A DNA stretch of 64,000 bases from Blastococcus tunisiensis (GCF_900112815.1 NZ_FOND01000002.1:88541-152540), one strand, 5' to 3'. Shown: positions 47,519 to 55,630, counted from the first letter of the stretch. Notes: generated by a model not told the origin, from the letters alone. A program made the numbers and translations.

Positions 47519-48880
47519 TCAGTCCGGATCTGCGTCCTCGGTGCCGTGCCGTGGGGAGGTGCCGTGCGGTGGGGAGGTGCCGTGCGGTGGGGAGGTGCCG
47601 TGCGGTGGGGAGGTGCCGTGCGGTGGGGAGGTGTCGTGCGGGCCGCCCAGCTCCACCACGCCCCCGACCACCCACACGGCGGGTGGCCGGACGCCCTCCT
47701 CGACGACGGCCCGGGGGAGGTGGGCGAGCGTCGTCCGGACGGTGCGCTGCGCGGGCGTGGAGCCGTCGCTGACCACGGCCACCGGGGTGTCCGGCGCCCG
47801 CCCGTGCTCCACCAGCGCCGCGGCGATCGCGGGGGCCGTGTCCACGCCCATGAGGACGACGACGGTGCCGCGCAGCCGGGCGATCGCGGCCCAGTCGACC
47901 AGCGACTGCGGATGCCCGGGCGGCAGGTGCCCGGAGACGACGACGAACTCGTGGGTGAGCCCGCGGTGGGTGACCGGGATGCCGGCCAGCCCCGGGACGG
48001 CGATGGCGCTCGTGACGCCGGGGACCACCTCCACCGGGACGCCGGCCGCAAGGCAGGCCTCGACCTCCTCCATGCCGCGGCCGAACACGAACGGGTCGCC
48101 GCCCTTGAGCCGGACCACCCGCTTGCCGGCGAGCGCCCGCTCCACCAGCAGCGCGTTGATCTGCTCCTGGGCCATCGACCGGCCGCGCGGCAGCTTCGAG
48201 GCGTCCACGACCTCCACGGACGGCGGCAGGGTCTCCAGCAGGGTCAGCGGCGCCAGGTGGTCGGCGACGACGACGTCGGCCTGCGCGACCGCCTGCCGGC
48301 CGCGCACGGTGATCAGCCCCGGATCACCCGGTCCGCCGCCGACGAGGACGACGCTCCCGCCCCGGGCCACCGTCGGGGTGCGGGCGGCGCGGTCGGCGAT
48401 GCTGCCGTCGGTGAGACCGGCCACGACGGCGTCCCGCACGCCGATCGCCCGCTGCGGGTCGCCCCCGCCGTGCACGCCGACGACCAGTTCCCCGTGCCGG
48501 GCGACCGCCGGCGTCCAGACGCTCGACGCCGACCGGTCGTCGGCCCGGGCGCAGAAGATGCGGGCCCGCTCGGCCTCCTCGGCGACGGCGGCGTTGACCG
48601 CGGGGTCGTCGGTGGCGGCCACGGCGTACCAGGCGCCGTGGAGGTCCCCGGGCTCGTACCCGCGCCGCACCCACCTCAGCGAGCCGGGCTCGACGAGTGC
48701 CTCCAGGGCCGGGGTGACCTCCGGCGACACCACCGTGACCCGGGCCCGCGCCGCGAGCAGGCCGGCGACCCGCCGGTGCGCCACCTGCCCCCCGCCGACC
48801 ACGACGACGCGGCGGTCGTGCAGCCGGAGTCCGACCGGGTAGACCACCCCGCTCGCCGGGTCGACGGGAGTGGCGCTCAC
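47519..48880 (-). CDS. cobA: Siroheme synthase-type uroporphyrinogen-III C-methyltransferase
   Basis: 453 residues. Residues 15-155 are an NAD-binding precorrin-2 dehydrogenase/ferrochelatase-like domain (VVVVGGGQVAHRRVAGLLAA); residues 172-410 are the SAM-dependent methyltransferase (VGGGPGDPGLITVRG; RLKGGDPFVFGRGMEE; PGVTSAIAVPGLAGIPVTHR). Together they turn uroporphyrinogen III into precorrin-2 and sirohydrochlorin for siroheme or B12. The last 35 residues are TSPPHG repeats from an 18-bp minisatellite, not part of the enzyme fold. Lies beside cobT. GTG start. Confidence 0.92.
   Translation of the reverse strand: MSATPVDPASGVVYPVGLRLHDRRVVVVGGGQVAHRRVAGLLAARARVTVVSPEVTPALEALVEPGSLRWVRRGYEPGDLHGAWYAVAATDDPAVNAAVAEEAERARIFCARADDRSASSVWTPAVARHGELVVGVHGGGDPQRAIGVRDAVVAGLTDGSIADRAARTPTVARGGSVVLVGGGPGDPGLITVRGRQAVAQADVVVADHLAPLTLLETLPPSVEVVDASKLPRGRSMAQEQINALLVERALAGKRVVRLKGGDPFVFGRGMEEVEACLAAGVPVEVVPGVTSAIAVPGLAGIPVTHRGLTHEFVVVSGHLPPGHPQSLVDWAAIARLRGTVVVLMGVDTAPAIAAALVEHGRAPDTPVAVVSDGSTPAQRTVRTTLAHLPRAVVEEGVRPPAVWVVGGVVELGGPHDTSPPHGTSPPHGTSPPHGTSPPHGTSPRHGTEDADPD
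47541..47630 (-). repeat. 18-bp coding minisatellite in cobA
   Basis: Five contiguous 18-bp units (GTGCCGTGCGGTGGGGAG on the plus strand, first unit one base different) starting at 47541, 47559, 47577, 47595 and 47613, plus a partial sixth. Translated as TSPPHG repeats. Confidence 0.95.
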
Positions 48881-48953
48881 ACTCGCTCCTCGCCGGCGCT
48901 CGCCGCGAACGTGACCGGCGCTGCTCTGCCCATGGGTGAGCTCGCGAGCTCGC

Positions 48954-50042
48954 TCACTTCTCGGTGACCCCGGCGGAGTCGAAGGTGGCCACGTCGCGCA
49001 GCGCCCGGGCCGCGCTCGCCACGAGCGGGAGCGCGAGCAGGGCGCCAGTGCCCTCGCCGAGCCGGAGGTCGAGGCCGAGCAGCGGGCGCAGGCCCAGCGA
49101 CTCCAGCGCGAGAGCGTGCCCCGGCTCGACCGACGTGTGCCCGGCCAGCGCGTACTGGATCGCGGGAGGGCACAGCCCGGCGGCGACGAGGGCCGCGGAG
49201 CCGGCGATCGCGCCGTCCAGCAGCACCGGCACGCGGGCGGCCGCGGCGCCGAGCACGAACCCGGCCAGCGCCGCGTGCTCGAGCCCGCCCACCTCGGCGA
49301 GCGCGGCGAGGGCCGCGGCCGGCGTGGCCGGGCGGGACGGGATCCGGGAGACCGCCCGCCCGACCACCGCCACCTTGCGCGCCAGGGTCGGGTCGTCGAC
49401 GCCGGTGCCGCGGCCGGTCGCCGCGGCCGGGGCGGCGCCGGTGAAGGCGCACACCAGTGCGGCCGACGCCGTGGTGTTGGCGATGCCCATGTCGCCGGTG
49501 ATCAGGCACGGCGACGCGGTGGCCAGCCGGGTGGCGACCTCGATGCCGGCCTCCACCGCCCGCCGGGCCTCGTCGAGGGTCATGGCCGGGCCCTCGGCCA
49601 GGTCGGCGGTGCCCGGGCGGATCCTGCGGTCCAGCAGGCCGTCGGCGGGGTCCAGCGGCGCGGCCACCCCGACGTCGACGACCACCACCTCGGCACCGAG
49701 CTCGGCGGCGAAGGCGTTGACGACGGCGCCGCCGGCCAGGAAGTTCGCGACCATCTGCGCGGTGACCTCCTGCGGCCACGGCGTCACGCCCTGGGCGTGC
49801 ACCCCGTGGTCCGCGGCGAAGACGGCGACCACCGCGGGAACCGGAAGGGGAGCCGGGCAGCTGCCGGCGATGCCGGCCAGCTGCGTGGCGACGTCCTCGA
49901 GCACGCCGAGGGAGCCCGGTGGCTTGGTCATCCGGTCCAGGCGCTCGCGGGCCGCCTGCTCGGCGGCGGCGTCGCGGGGGACGACGGCGTCGATCGTGTC
50001 GCCCAGCAGGGTGCCGGCGAAGGGGTTCGGGTCGGTGTTCAG
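48954..50042 (-). CDS. cobT: Nicotinate-nucleotide:dimethylbenzimidazole phosphoribosyltransferase
   Basis: 362 residues. It makes alpha-ribazole phosphate for the lower ligand of cobalamin. Family signatures: RLDRMTKPPGSLGVLE, FAADHGVHAQGV, GDMGIANTTASAA and, near the C-terminus, RLGEGTGALLA with the catalytic Glu. No ATG or GTG lies upstream in a sensible place; CTG 50042 has GAGGAG five bases before it and gives a full-length N-terminus, so a CTG start is proposed. The next ATG (MTKPPG) would delete conserved sequence. No cobalamin riboswitch was seen upstream. Confidence 0.92.
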   Translation of the reverse strand: MNTDPNPFAGTLLGDTIDAVVPRDAAAEQAARERLDRMTKPPGSLGVLEDVATQLAGIAGSCPAPLPVPAVVAVFAADHGVHAQGVTPWPQEVTAQMVANFLAGGAVVNAFAAELGAEVVVVDVGVAAPLDPADGLLDRRIRPGTADLAEGPAMTLDEARRAVEAGIEVATRLATASPCLITGDMGIANTTASAALVCAFTGAAPAAATGRGTGVDDPTLARKVAVVGRAVSRIPSRPATPAAALAALAEVGGLEHAALAGFVLGAAAARVPVLLDGAIAGSAALVAAGLCPPAIQYALAGHTSVEPGHALALESLGLRPLLGLDLRLGEGTGALLALPLVASAARALRDVATFDSAGVTEK

Positions 50043-50168
50043 CGGATCTCCTCGGCAGCGGGTTCTCCGGACAGGATCCCAGCGCCTGCGGGGGCCGACG
50101 CGGGGGAGGTGCGCCGCGGCACTCCGGGAGGCATGAGAGCACGACCGTGTAACGGCCGTGTGCACGAC

Positions 50169-50198
50169 TTGACGGATCGGAAAGTCGCCGGCCATGCT
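50169..50198 (+). promoter_or_regulatory. Promoter of the 50206 gene
   Basis: TTGACG (50169-50174), 18-nt spacer, CATGCT (50193-50198), then 7 nt to the ATG. The spacing fits a housekeeping promoter with a leaderless transcript. Confidence 0.55.
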
Positions 50199-50205
50199 TT
50201 CCGAC

Positions 50206-50670
50206 ATGGAAAGCGACGGTGGGTCGATGGACACGGCGGCAGCCGCGGCGGAGCTCACCGCGCTGCGGGCCGACCGGGCGGCGCTCGCCGAGCGCGTCGT
50301 CCAGCCCTGGTGGTACGACGTGCTGCTCGGTCTCCTGGTGTTCCTCTTCCTGGGCAGCTACGCCACGCACGACTGGTGGCTCATCGGCGGCGCGGGGGTG
50401 CTGTTCGCCGTCGGCCTGTGGGGTCTGACGCTGGTCTACCGGCGGCTCACCGGCATGTGGGTCAGCGGGCTGCGGCCGGGGCCGACCCAGCGGGCGATGA
50501 CCGTGTGGTTCTGGTGCTGCGTGACCTGGGGCGGCGCCGCCCTGCTCGACCTGGCCGTCGGCCTGCCGTGGCTCGTGGTCGGCGCGTCGGCCGGCTGTGC
50601 CGTCGCCGTGGTGTTCGTGAGCCGGTGGTGGACGCGGATCTACGTCGCCGAGCTGCGCGGCGAGCTGTGA
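50206..50670 (+). CDS. Four-helix membrane protein paired with a wHTH regulator
   Basis: 154 residues. A soluble N-terminus (AAAAAELTALRADRAALAER) precedes four hydrophobic helices in two pairs (VLLGLLVFLFLGSYATHDWW; AGVLFAVGLWGLTLVYRRL; and two more). ATG 50206 is chosen because it is 7 nt from a -10 box; ATG 50194 is inside the promoter. Function unknown; such proteins are commonly encoded with a small winged-helix regulator, as here. The stop overlaps the next GTG. Confidence 0.8.
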   Translation: MESDGGSMDTAAAAAELTALRADRAALAERVVQPWWYDVLLGLLVFLFLGSYATHDWWLIGGAGVLFAVGLWGLTLVYRRLTGMWVSGLRPGPTQRAMTVWFWCCVTWGGAALLDLAVGLPWLVVGASAGCAVAVVFVSRWWTRIYVAELRGEL

Positions 50671-50960
50671 CCGCCGTCCGGCCGCGGTTCGACCCGGTCG
50701 TGCACGCGCCGCCCCGGCTGCAGGTGTGCGGCCTGCTCGCCGTCGTCGACACGATGGACTTCGCCGTCGTGCGCGAGCAGATCGGCGTCAGCGACTCGGT
50801 GCTCTCCAAGCACGTCAAGCAGCTGGAGGAGGCGGGGTACGTGACGGTCCGCAAGTCCACCCGCGCCTCCCGGGTGCGCACCAGCCTGTCGCTCACGGCG
50901 GCGGGGCGGTCGGCCTTCGACGCGCACGTGGCGGAGCTGCGGCGGATCACCGGGGGCTGA
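50667..50960 (+). CDS. Winged-helix (MarR/HTH_27-type) transcriptional regulator
   Basis: 97 residues: LQVCGLLAVVDTMDFAVVRE then the recognition-helix region IGVSDSVLSKHVKQLEEAGY and a wing VTVRKSTRASRVRTSLSLTA. Single-domain DNA-binding protein with no ligand domain. GTG overlaps the membrane-protein stop as GTGA; the two are likely a functional pair. Confidence 0.85.
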   Translation: MTAVRPRFDPVVHAPPRLQVCGLLAVVDTMDFAVVREQIGVSDSVLSKHVKQLEEAGYVTVRKSTRASRVRTSLSLTAAGRSAFDAHVAELRRITGG

Positions 50961-50969
50961 CCGGGCAGA

Positions 50970-52037
50970 GTGTCGCCCGTGGGGGACCGGGGCCGGGAGC
51001 TGCTCGACCTCGCCGCGGTCGTGGCCGCAGCGGTCGTGGCGAGCGTCGGGTTCGCCGCCCTGGGGCTGCCCTCGCCCGCGCTCTTCGGCGGACTGCTCGC
51101 CGGGCTGGTCCGTGCGCTCGGGTTCCGCGGGCGGGCCACCGTCCCGCGGGCGGCCGCGAGCGCCGGGCAGGCGACGATCGGGGTCGCGATGGGCTCGCTG
51201 GTCGACCTGGAGACCCTGCGGGCCGTCGGGGCCAACTGGCTGCCCGTCCTGCTGGTGACCGTCGGGACGCTCGCCCTGAGCCTGGGCGCGGGGCTGGTGC
51301 TCCGCCTCCAGCGCGGGATCAGCCCGGTCACCGGCGCCTTCGCCATGATCGCCGGCGGTGCCTCCGGGATCGTCGCGATGGCCCGCGACCTCGGGGCCGA
51401 CGCGCGCATGGTGGCCGTGCTGCAGTACCTGCGGGTGCTGCTGATCGTCGTCCTCATGCCCGTGGTCGCCACCGTCGGCTTCGGCGCGCAGAGCGGGGCG
51501 GCCGCGGCGGTGGCGGACGACGTCCCCGGCTGGCCGGCCGGGGTGCTGTTCACGGTCGGCTGCGCAGTGGGTGGGCTGGTCGTCGGCCGGCTGGTGCGGC
51601 TGCCGGTGGCGTCGCTGCTGGGCCCGCTCGTGGCCGCCGCCGTCGTCGACCTCACCGGCCTGGGCGGTGGGGCGGAGGTGCCCGGCCTGCTCGGCAGCGC
51701 CGCCTTCCTCGTGATCGGGCTCCAGGTCGGCGTCAGCTTCACCCGCGAGAGCCTGCGGACCATCGGCCGCGCGCTGCCCCTGGCGCTCGGCGTCATCCTC
51801 GCCCTCGTGGCGGCCTCGGCCGGCCTGGGCGCGGTGCTGTCGGCCACGACCGGCGTCAGCGCCCTGGACGGCTACCTCGCCACCACCCCGGGCGGGCTCT
51901 ACGCCGTGCTGGCCACGGCGAGCGACATCGGCGCCGACGTCACGTTCGTGCTGGCCGTCCAGGTGCTGCGGCTGTTCGTCATGCTGCTGAGCGCTCCGCT
52001 GGTGGCCCGGTGGCTGCGCGGGCCGGCCGAGGGCTGA
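50970..52037 (+). CDS. AbrB-family membrane protein (putative ammonia monooxygenase family)
   Basis: 355 residues, eight to ten helices arranged as two copies of the AbrB duplication (GFAALGLPSPALFGGLLAGL; PVASLLGPLVAAAVVDLTGL), with AGGASGIVAMARDLGADARM and TPGGLYAVLATASDIGADVT at equivalent points of the two halves. It belongs to the family sometimes named AbrB or ammonia monooxygenase-related; a transporter or regulator role is likely. GTG start 9 bp after the regulator gene; GTG 50979 is possible. Confidence 0.85.
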   Translation: MSPVGDRGRELLDLAAVVAAAVVASVGFAALGLPSPALFGGLLAGLVRALGFRGRATVPRAAASAGQATIGVAMGSLVDLETLRAVGANWLPVLLVTVGTLALSLGAGLVLRLQRGISPVTGAFAMIAGGASGIVAMARDLGADARMVAVLQYLRVLLIVVLMPVVATVGFGAQSGAAAAVADDVPGWPAGVLFTVGCAVGGLVVGRLVRLPVASLLGPLVAAAVVDLTGLGGGAEVPGLLGSAAFLVIGLQVGVSFTRESLRTIGRALPLALGVILALVAASAGLGAVLSATTGVSALDGYLATTPGGLYAVLATASDIGADVTFVLAVQVLRLFVMLLSAPLVARWLRGPAEG

Positions 52038-52057
52038 CCGGAGGGCCCCGGCGCGCC

Positions 52058-52063
52058 TACCCT
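52058..52063 (+). promoter_or_regulatory. -10 box TACCCT
   Basis: Located 9 nt before the GTG at 52073 with no ribosome-binding site, as at nth. Confidence 0.45.
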
Positions 52064-52072
52064 GGCGGACCG

Positions 52073-52369
52073 GTGGACCACAGGGAGGCAGAACTGTCCG
52101 AGGACGCAGCAGCCGGGCGCGCGGAGGCCGGGACGGGCACGGACGACGACGCCGTGCTCCTCTTCGTCGGCGGGCCGCTCGACGGCCGGGTGGAGATCCG
52201 CGCGGCGCGGCACGGCGAGCCGCTGCCGACGGTGACGCACGTCCACCTGCACGACGGCCCGAAGGTCGTCCACCGCTACGACCTGGAGCCCCTGGTGGAG
52301 GGCGGCGGCGTCTACAACCTGCGCCCGCCGGCCCGGAGATCCTCGCGCGAGGACTCCGTCCCGGACTGA
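52073..52369 (+). CDS. Small hypothetical protein
   Basis: 98 residues. Acidic N-terminus, then LLFVGGPLDGRVEIRAARHG and VHLHDGPKVVHRYDL, a short beta-rich domain I do not recognise by name. Similar short GGPLDG proteins are common in actinobacteria. It precedes and converges on the PemK/MazF-like gene (4 bp gap). Confidence 0.65.
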   Translation: MDHREAELSEDAAAGRAEAGTGTDDDAVLLFVGGPLDGRVEIRAARHGEPLPTVTHVHLHDGPKVVHRYDLEPLVEGGGVYNLRPPARRSSREDSVPD

Positions 52370-52373
52370 GGGG

Positions 52374-52871
52374 CTACCAGCCCTGCACCCTGCGGGCCTC
52401 GGCGACGACCCGGTCGAACCGCGCCTCGTCGAGGGCGGCGCCCTCGCGGCGGACGGCCTCCGGGTCGAGCTCGAGCAGCCGGTCGAGGCGGACCTCGCTC
52501 GGCCGCCCCCGCGAGTCCCAGGACCCGGCACCGATGTCGGTCCAGATCCGACCGTGGCGGGCCTCGTCGGCGGCGTCCCGGTCGTGGTCCTTGCTGCTGA
52601 GCATCAGACCCAGCAGGTCCGCACCCCGCCGGCCGATGACGAGGACGGGCCGGTCCTTCCCGCGACCGTCGCCCTCGTCATAGGGCACCCACGTCCAGAC
52701 GATCTCGCCCGGGTCGGGCCGGCCGTCCGCGTGCGGCCGGTACGCCAGGTCCAGCCCGTCGGGCGTGACCCGGGACGACCGTCCCGCGCCGGGCCGCCCG
52801 GGCCGGACCGCGCCGCGGACGAGGCCGGTGACCCGGCCGACCAGCCGGCGGATGCTTCCCTGGTGCGCCAT
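52374..52871 (-). CDS. PemK/MazF-fold protein
   Basis: 165 residues. After ~60 residues of Arg/Gly-rich sequence comes a MazF-like SH3 barrel: GEIVWTWVPYDEGDGRGKDRPVLVIGRR then LGLMLSSKDHDRD and SWDSRGRPSEVRLDRLLEL. No antitoxin gene is adjacent, and the long N-terminus is unlike typical toxins, so ribonuclease-toxin activity should not be assumed. ATG 52871. Confidence 0.7.
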   Translation of the reverse strand: MAHQGSIRRLVGRVTGLVRGAVRPGRPGAGRSSRVTPDGLDLAYRPHADGRPDPGEIVWTWVPYDEGDGRGKDRPVLVIGRRGADLLGLMLSSKDHDRDAADEARHGRIWTDIGAGSWDSRGRPSEVRLDRLLELDPEAVRREGAALDEARFDRVVAEARRVQGW

Positions 52872-53021
52872 GCCGGCACGGTACGTGCGTCGATGATCCG
52901 TGCGCTGGTGTCTCGTGTGACACATCGGCACCATCTGCTCACGGACAGGGTTGGATCCGCCCGGCGCGGGGCACCCTGCCCGGACGGGGTACGCAGTAGC
53001 GCCCCGGGAGACGGGGGCCCA

Positions 53022-53213
53022 GTGACGACGTCCGAACCCGCGCGCCCGGCGGTGCCCCGCGCCCCGGAGGTCCAGGCCAGCGTGCTCGCCGCCCTCCAGC
53101 TCGTCGAGGACGCGCGGGTGCTCGGCAGCGGCCGCCGTCGCCCGCGGGCACGCACCCTGGCCGAGCGCGCCGTCGCCGACCGCAAGCTGCTCCGGGACCT
53201 GCGCGCCCGCTGA
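53022..53213 (+). CDS. Small basic hypothetical protein
   Basis: 63 residues, VQASVLAALQLVEDARVLGS then an Arg-rich helix (RRRPRARTLAERAVADRKLL). GTG with GGGAGACGGGG upstream. Not recognised; support is codon usage and the ribosome-binding site only. Confidence 0.45.
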   Translation: MTTSEPARPAVPRAPEVQASVLAALQLVEDARVLGSGRRRPRARTLAERAVADRKLLRDLRAR

Positions 53214-53230
53214 CGACGGACGCCCGGAAG

Positions 53231-53283
53231 GGCCTCGTCCCCCTCACGGTTCGCAGGCTCACCGCGAGCCTCTGGACGAGGCC
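53231..53283 (+). repeat. Nested-hairpin repeat (TTCGCAGGCTCA loop)
   Basis: Outer stem GGCCTCGTCC/GGACGAGGCC (53231-53240, 53274-53283) encloses ACGGTTCGCAGGCTCACCG. Same layout and loop as the elements at 29221 and 37131. It lies between two convergent genes. Confidence 0.7.
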
Positions 53284-53312
53284 ATTCGCCCTCGCACGCT
53301 CGGGGACGGACC

Positions 53313-53738
53313 TCAGGCCACGCAGAACTCGTTCCCTTCCGGGTCGGCCATCGTGACCCAGGCGTACGGCCCCTGCGAGGCACGCCAGAGCTCGGTCGCG
53401 CCCAGCCCCAGCAGCCGGGCGACCTCGGCGTCCTGCCGTTCCGGGCCCACCCGCACGTCCAGGTGCACCCGGTTCTTGCCCTGCCGGGGTTCCTCGCTCC
53501 GCTGGAAGAGCACCCGCGGCCGGTGCGGGTCGGGCGAGGTGATCGCGGCGCCGGCCCGCCAGACCAGTGCGCCGCGGTGCCGGGTGGTGTCCGCCTCCGA
53601 CGCGGCGCCGGTGCGGACCATCTCCCGGATGAAGGACTCGTCCTGCGGCTCCACCTGCCAGCCGAGCGCCTCGGCCCACCAGTCGGCCAGCTCGTGCGGC
53701 GCGGCGCAGTCGATCGTCACCTGGAAGTCGAACGCCAT
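53313..53738 (-). CDS. VOC family (glyoxalase-like) protein
   Basis: 141 residues, one glyoxalase-like module: FQVTIDCAAPHELADWWAEAL at the start and RVHLDVRV, WVTMADPEGNEFCVA at the end. Metal or substrate unknown. ATG start. It shares the divergent-looking repeat at 53748-53823 with the next gene on the same strand. Confidence 0.85.
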   Translation of the reverse strand: MAFDFQVTIDCAAPHELADWWAEALGWQVEPQDESFIREMVRTGAASEADTTRHRGALVWRAGAAITSPDPHRPRVLFQRSEEPRQGKNRVHLDVRVGPERQDAEVARLLGLGATELWRASQGPYAWVTMADPEGNEFCVA

Positions 53739-53747
53739 GGCCGAAGC

Positions 53748-53823
53748 GTGACGTGCTGGAACGGCCCCGTCCAGGGGTCCGCCCTGAGCGGGCGAAAGGG
53801 TGGGGAGGACGGGGGTCCTTCTA
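53748..53823 (-). repeat. TAGAAGGACCC nested-hairpin repeat
   Basis: Read on the minus strand it starts TAGAAGGACCCCCGTCC, where TAG is the stop codon of the oxidase gene, and ends GGACGGGGCCGTTCC then AGCACGTCAC, matching the element after marP. The inner loop is TTTCGCCCGCTCA. Confidence 0.85.
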
Positions 53824-54441
53824 GAGCTCCTGCGCGAGGTCCGCCCGGATCGTCGCGTCGTCGGGCAGGTCGGTCTCGAGCGCGCAGTGGTCCTTGAGCA
53901 CCCGGCCGAACGGGGTCAGCACCCCCGGCTCGAGGCGCCGGGCCGGGTCCCACAGGCCGGAGCGCATGACCGACTTCGGGCACTGGAAGTAGGCCCGCCG
54001 GACGGTGAGCACCAGCACCGACAGCGGTGCCCGGCCGAACTCGGTGAGGTCGACCCCCAGGTCGTCCGGCCCCACGATCGCCGTCGTGCCGAACACCCGC
54101 AGCGTCTGCTCGACCCCGGGCACGAAGAACAGCAGCGCGGCGCGCGGGTTGGCGGCCAGGTTGCGCAGCCCGTCGACCCGGTTGTTGCCGGGCCGGTCCG
54201 GCAGGGCCAGGCGCTGCTCGTCGAGCACGTGCACGAAGCCCGGGTCGCCGCCGCGCGGCGAGACGTCCGGCCAGCCCTCGGCGTCGGCGGTCGCCAGCGT
54301 CGCGAAGGGAGAGTGCTCGATGAACTGGCGGCAGTGCGCGTCGAGGTGGCCGATCACCTTGTCCAGCACCAGACCGCCCGGGGTCCGGTACCCGGACAGG
54401 ACGTCGGTGTCGGAGCGGGCGGGTTCGCGCACGGGATCCAC
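53821..54441 (-). CDS. Pyridoxamine 5'-phosphate oxidase family flavoprotein
   Basis: 206 residues with the split-barrel FMN-binding fold: FIEHSPFATLATADAEGWPDV, SPRGGDPGFVHVLDEQRLAL and NNRVDGLRNLAANPRAALLF. It belongs to the MSMEG_1061-type subgroup rather than to true PdxH. Redox substrate unknown. GTG 54441 lies 6 nt from a TACCGT box (leaderless). Its TAG stop is supplied by the repeat element. Confidence 0.85.
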   Translation of the reverse strand: MDPVREPARSDTDVLSGYRTPGGLVLDKVIGHLDAHCRQFIEHSPFATLATADAEGWPDVSPRGGDPGFVHVLDEQRLALPDRPGNNRVDGLRNLAANPRAALLFFVPGVEQTLRVFGTTAIVGPDDLGVDLTEFGRAPLSVLVLTVRRAYFQCPKSVMRSGLWDPARRLEPGVLTPFGRVLKDHCALETDLPDDATIRADLAQEL

Positions 54442-54447
54442 GCGGGC

Positions 54448-54477
54448 ACGGTAGCCCGCGGGGCACGTCGCTACCGT
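54448..54477. promoter_or_regulatory. Back-to-back leaderless promoters
   Basis: Minus-strand TACCGT (54453-54448) serves the oxidase, and plus-strand TACCGT (54472-54477) serves the thioesterase. Both lie 6-8 nt from the start codon. Confidence 0.5.
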
Positions 54478-54485
54478 GACGCCCC

Positions 54486-54875
54486 GTGCCACAGGTCTGG
54501 AGCGCCCCCGTCCGGTTCGTCGAGTGCGACCAGCAGGGCATCGTGTTCAACGCCCACTACCTGGTGTGGGCCGACGAGGCCGTGAACACCTGGTGGGCGG
54601 AGCTCGGGGTGCCCTGGGCGGAGCTGGACGCGCGGGGCGTCGAGTACGTCGTGGTCGCCAGCGCGCTGGAGTGGCGGTCGTCGGCGCGGTGGGGCGACAC
54701 CGTCGACGTGGACGCCGACCTGGAGCGGCTCGGCCGGACCAGCGCCACCGTCCGGTTCGCGATCCGGGTGGGGGAGCGGGAGTGCTGCGTCGTCCGGACG
54801 ACCTACGTGTGCACGGTCGACGGGCGGTCGGCGCCCTGGCCGGACGACGTCCGGGCGCGGCTCACCGGCGGGTGA
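54486..54875 (+). CDS. Acyl-CoA thioesterase (4HBT hotdog fold)
   Basis: 129 residues. VRFVECDQQGIVFNAHYLVW is the hotdog active-site motif with the catalytic Asp equivalent in ECDQQGIVF; SSARWGDTVDV follows. YbgC/FadM-like proteins hydrolyse acyl-CoA thioesters. GTG start. Convergent with the acyltransferase gene, 3 bp apart. Confidence 0.88.
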   Translation: MPQVWSAPVRFVECDQQGIVFNAHYLVWADEAVNTWWAELGVPWAELDARGVEYVVVASALEWRSSARWGDTVDVDADLERLGRTSATVRFAIRVGERECCVVRTTYVCTVDGRSAPWPDDVRARLTGG

Positions 54876-54878
54876 TGC

Positions 54879-55523
54879 TCACCAGCCGGCCTTCTCCTGG
54901 CCGGAGAGCTCGGCGATCCGCTCCATGATCGTGTCGGTCACCTCGCGGCGGGCCCGGTTGCTGCCGGCCCGGCCGCGGTGCTCGGGGAAGGTCAGCGGCT
55001 CGCCGAAGACGACGGTGAAGCGGTGCGGCCGCGGCCAGCCGGCGCCGACCGGCTGGATGCGGTCGGTGCCGGTGATCCCCACCGGGACGACGGGGCAGTC
55101 GGCGGTCAGTGCCAGCCAGGCCACGCCGGTCTTCCCCCTCGCCAGCCGGCCGTCGCGCGACCGGGTGCCTTCCGGGTAGATGCCGAAGCCGCCACCGGCG
55201 TCCAGGACGGTCATCGCCGTGTCGAGCGCCGCCTGTGCGGCCCGGTGGGTGTCCCGCTCGACCGGCAGGGCCCCGAGGGCGGTGAACCAGGTCTTGATGA
55301 ACCAGCCCTGGAGGCCGGTCCCGGTGAAGTACTCGGCCTTGGCCAGGTAGCCGACCCGCCGGGGCGCCATGAGCGGGATCGCCATGCTGTCGATGAACGA
55401 CAGGTGGTTGCTGGCGATGATGAAGGGACCGGTGGCCGGCACGTTGCGCCGGCCGACCACGCGCGGCCGGAACACGAGCAGGAACAGGGGTCGCAGGATC
55501 AGCCGCGAGATGAGGTAGACCAC
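54879..55523 (-). CDS. 1-acyl-sn-glycerol-3-phosphate acyltransferase family protein
   Basis: 214 residues of the PlsC family. Catalytic HX4D in SNHLSFIDSMA, and FGIYPEGTRSRDGRLARGKT forms the glycerol-phosphate site. An N-terminal hydrophobic segment (LISRLILRPLFLLVF) anchors it at the membrane. Transfers acyl chains in phospholipid synthesis. GTG start with GAGGAG nine bases upstream. Confidence 0.9.
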   Translation of the reverse strand: MVYLISRLILRPLFLLVFRPRVVGRRNVPATGPFIIASNHLSFIDSMAIPLMAPRRVGYLAKAEYFTGTGLQGWFIKTWFTALGALPVERDTHRAAQAALDTAMTVLDAGGGFGIYPEGTRSRDGRLARGKTGVAWLALTADCPVVPVGITGTDRIQPVGAGWPRPHRFTVVFGEPLTFPEHRGRAGSNRARREVTDTIMERIAELSGQEKAGW

Positions 55524-55630
55524 GCCGCGCTCGCCTCCTCGGGCCGTCGGGTGCACGCCGTCGACGGATGTCGGCACGTGGCTCCGGCATTGTCCCGAAG
55601 GGACCGGAGGAGCGGGCACCCAGCCCCGGG

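Noticed and set aside
48938..48951. GAGCTCGCGAGCTC palindrome between cobA and cobT as an operator
   Set aside because: Built from repeated GAGCTC/CGCG strings that arise easily at this GC content; no second copy or promoter context supports it.
50043..50190. Cobalamin riboswitch upstream of cobT
   Set aside because: No B12-box-like core or conserved GCCACTG element could be found in the leader.
52374..52871. Toxin-antitoxin module at the MazF-like gene
   Set aside because: No antitoxin gene of suitable size precedes or follows it, and the 52073 gene is convergent and not antitoxin-like.
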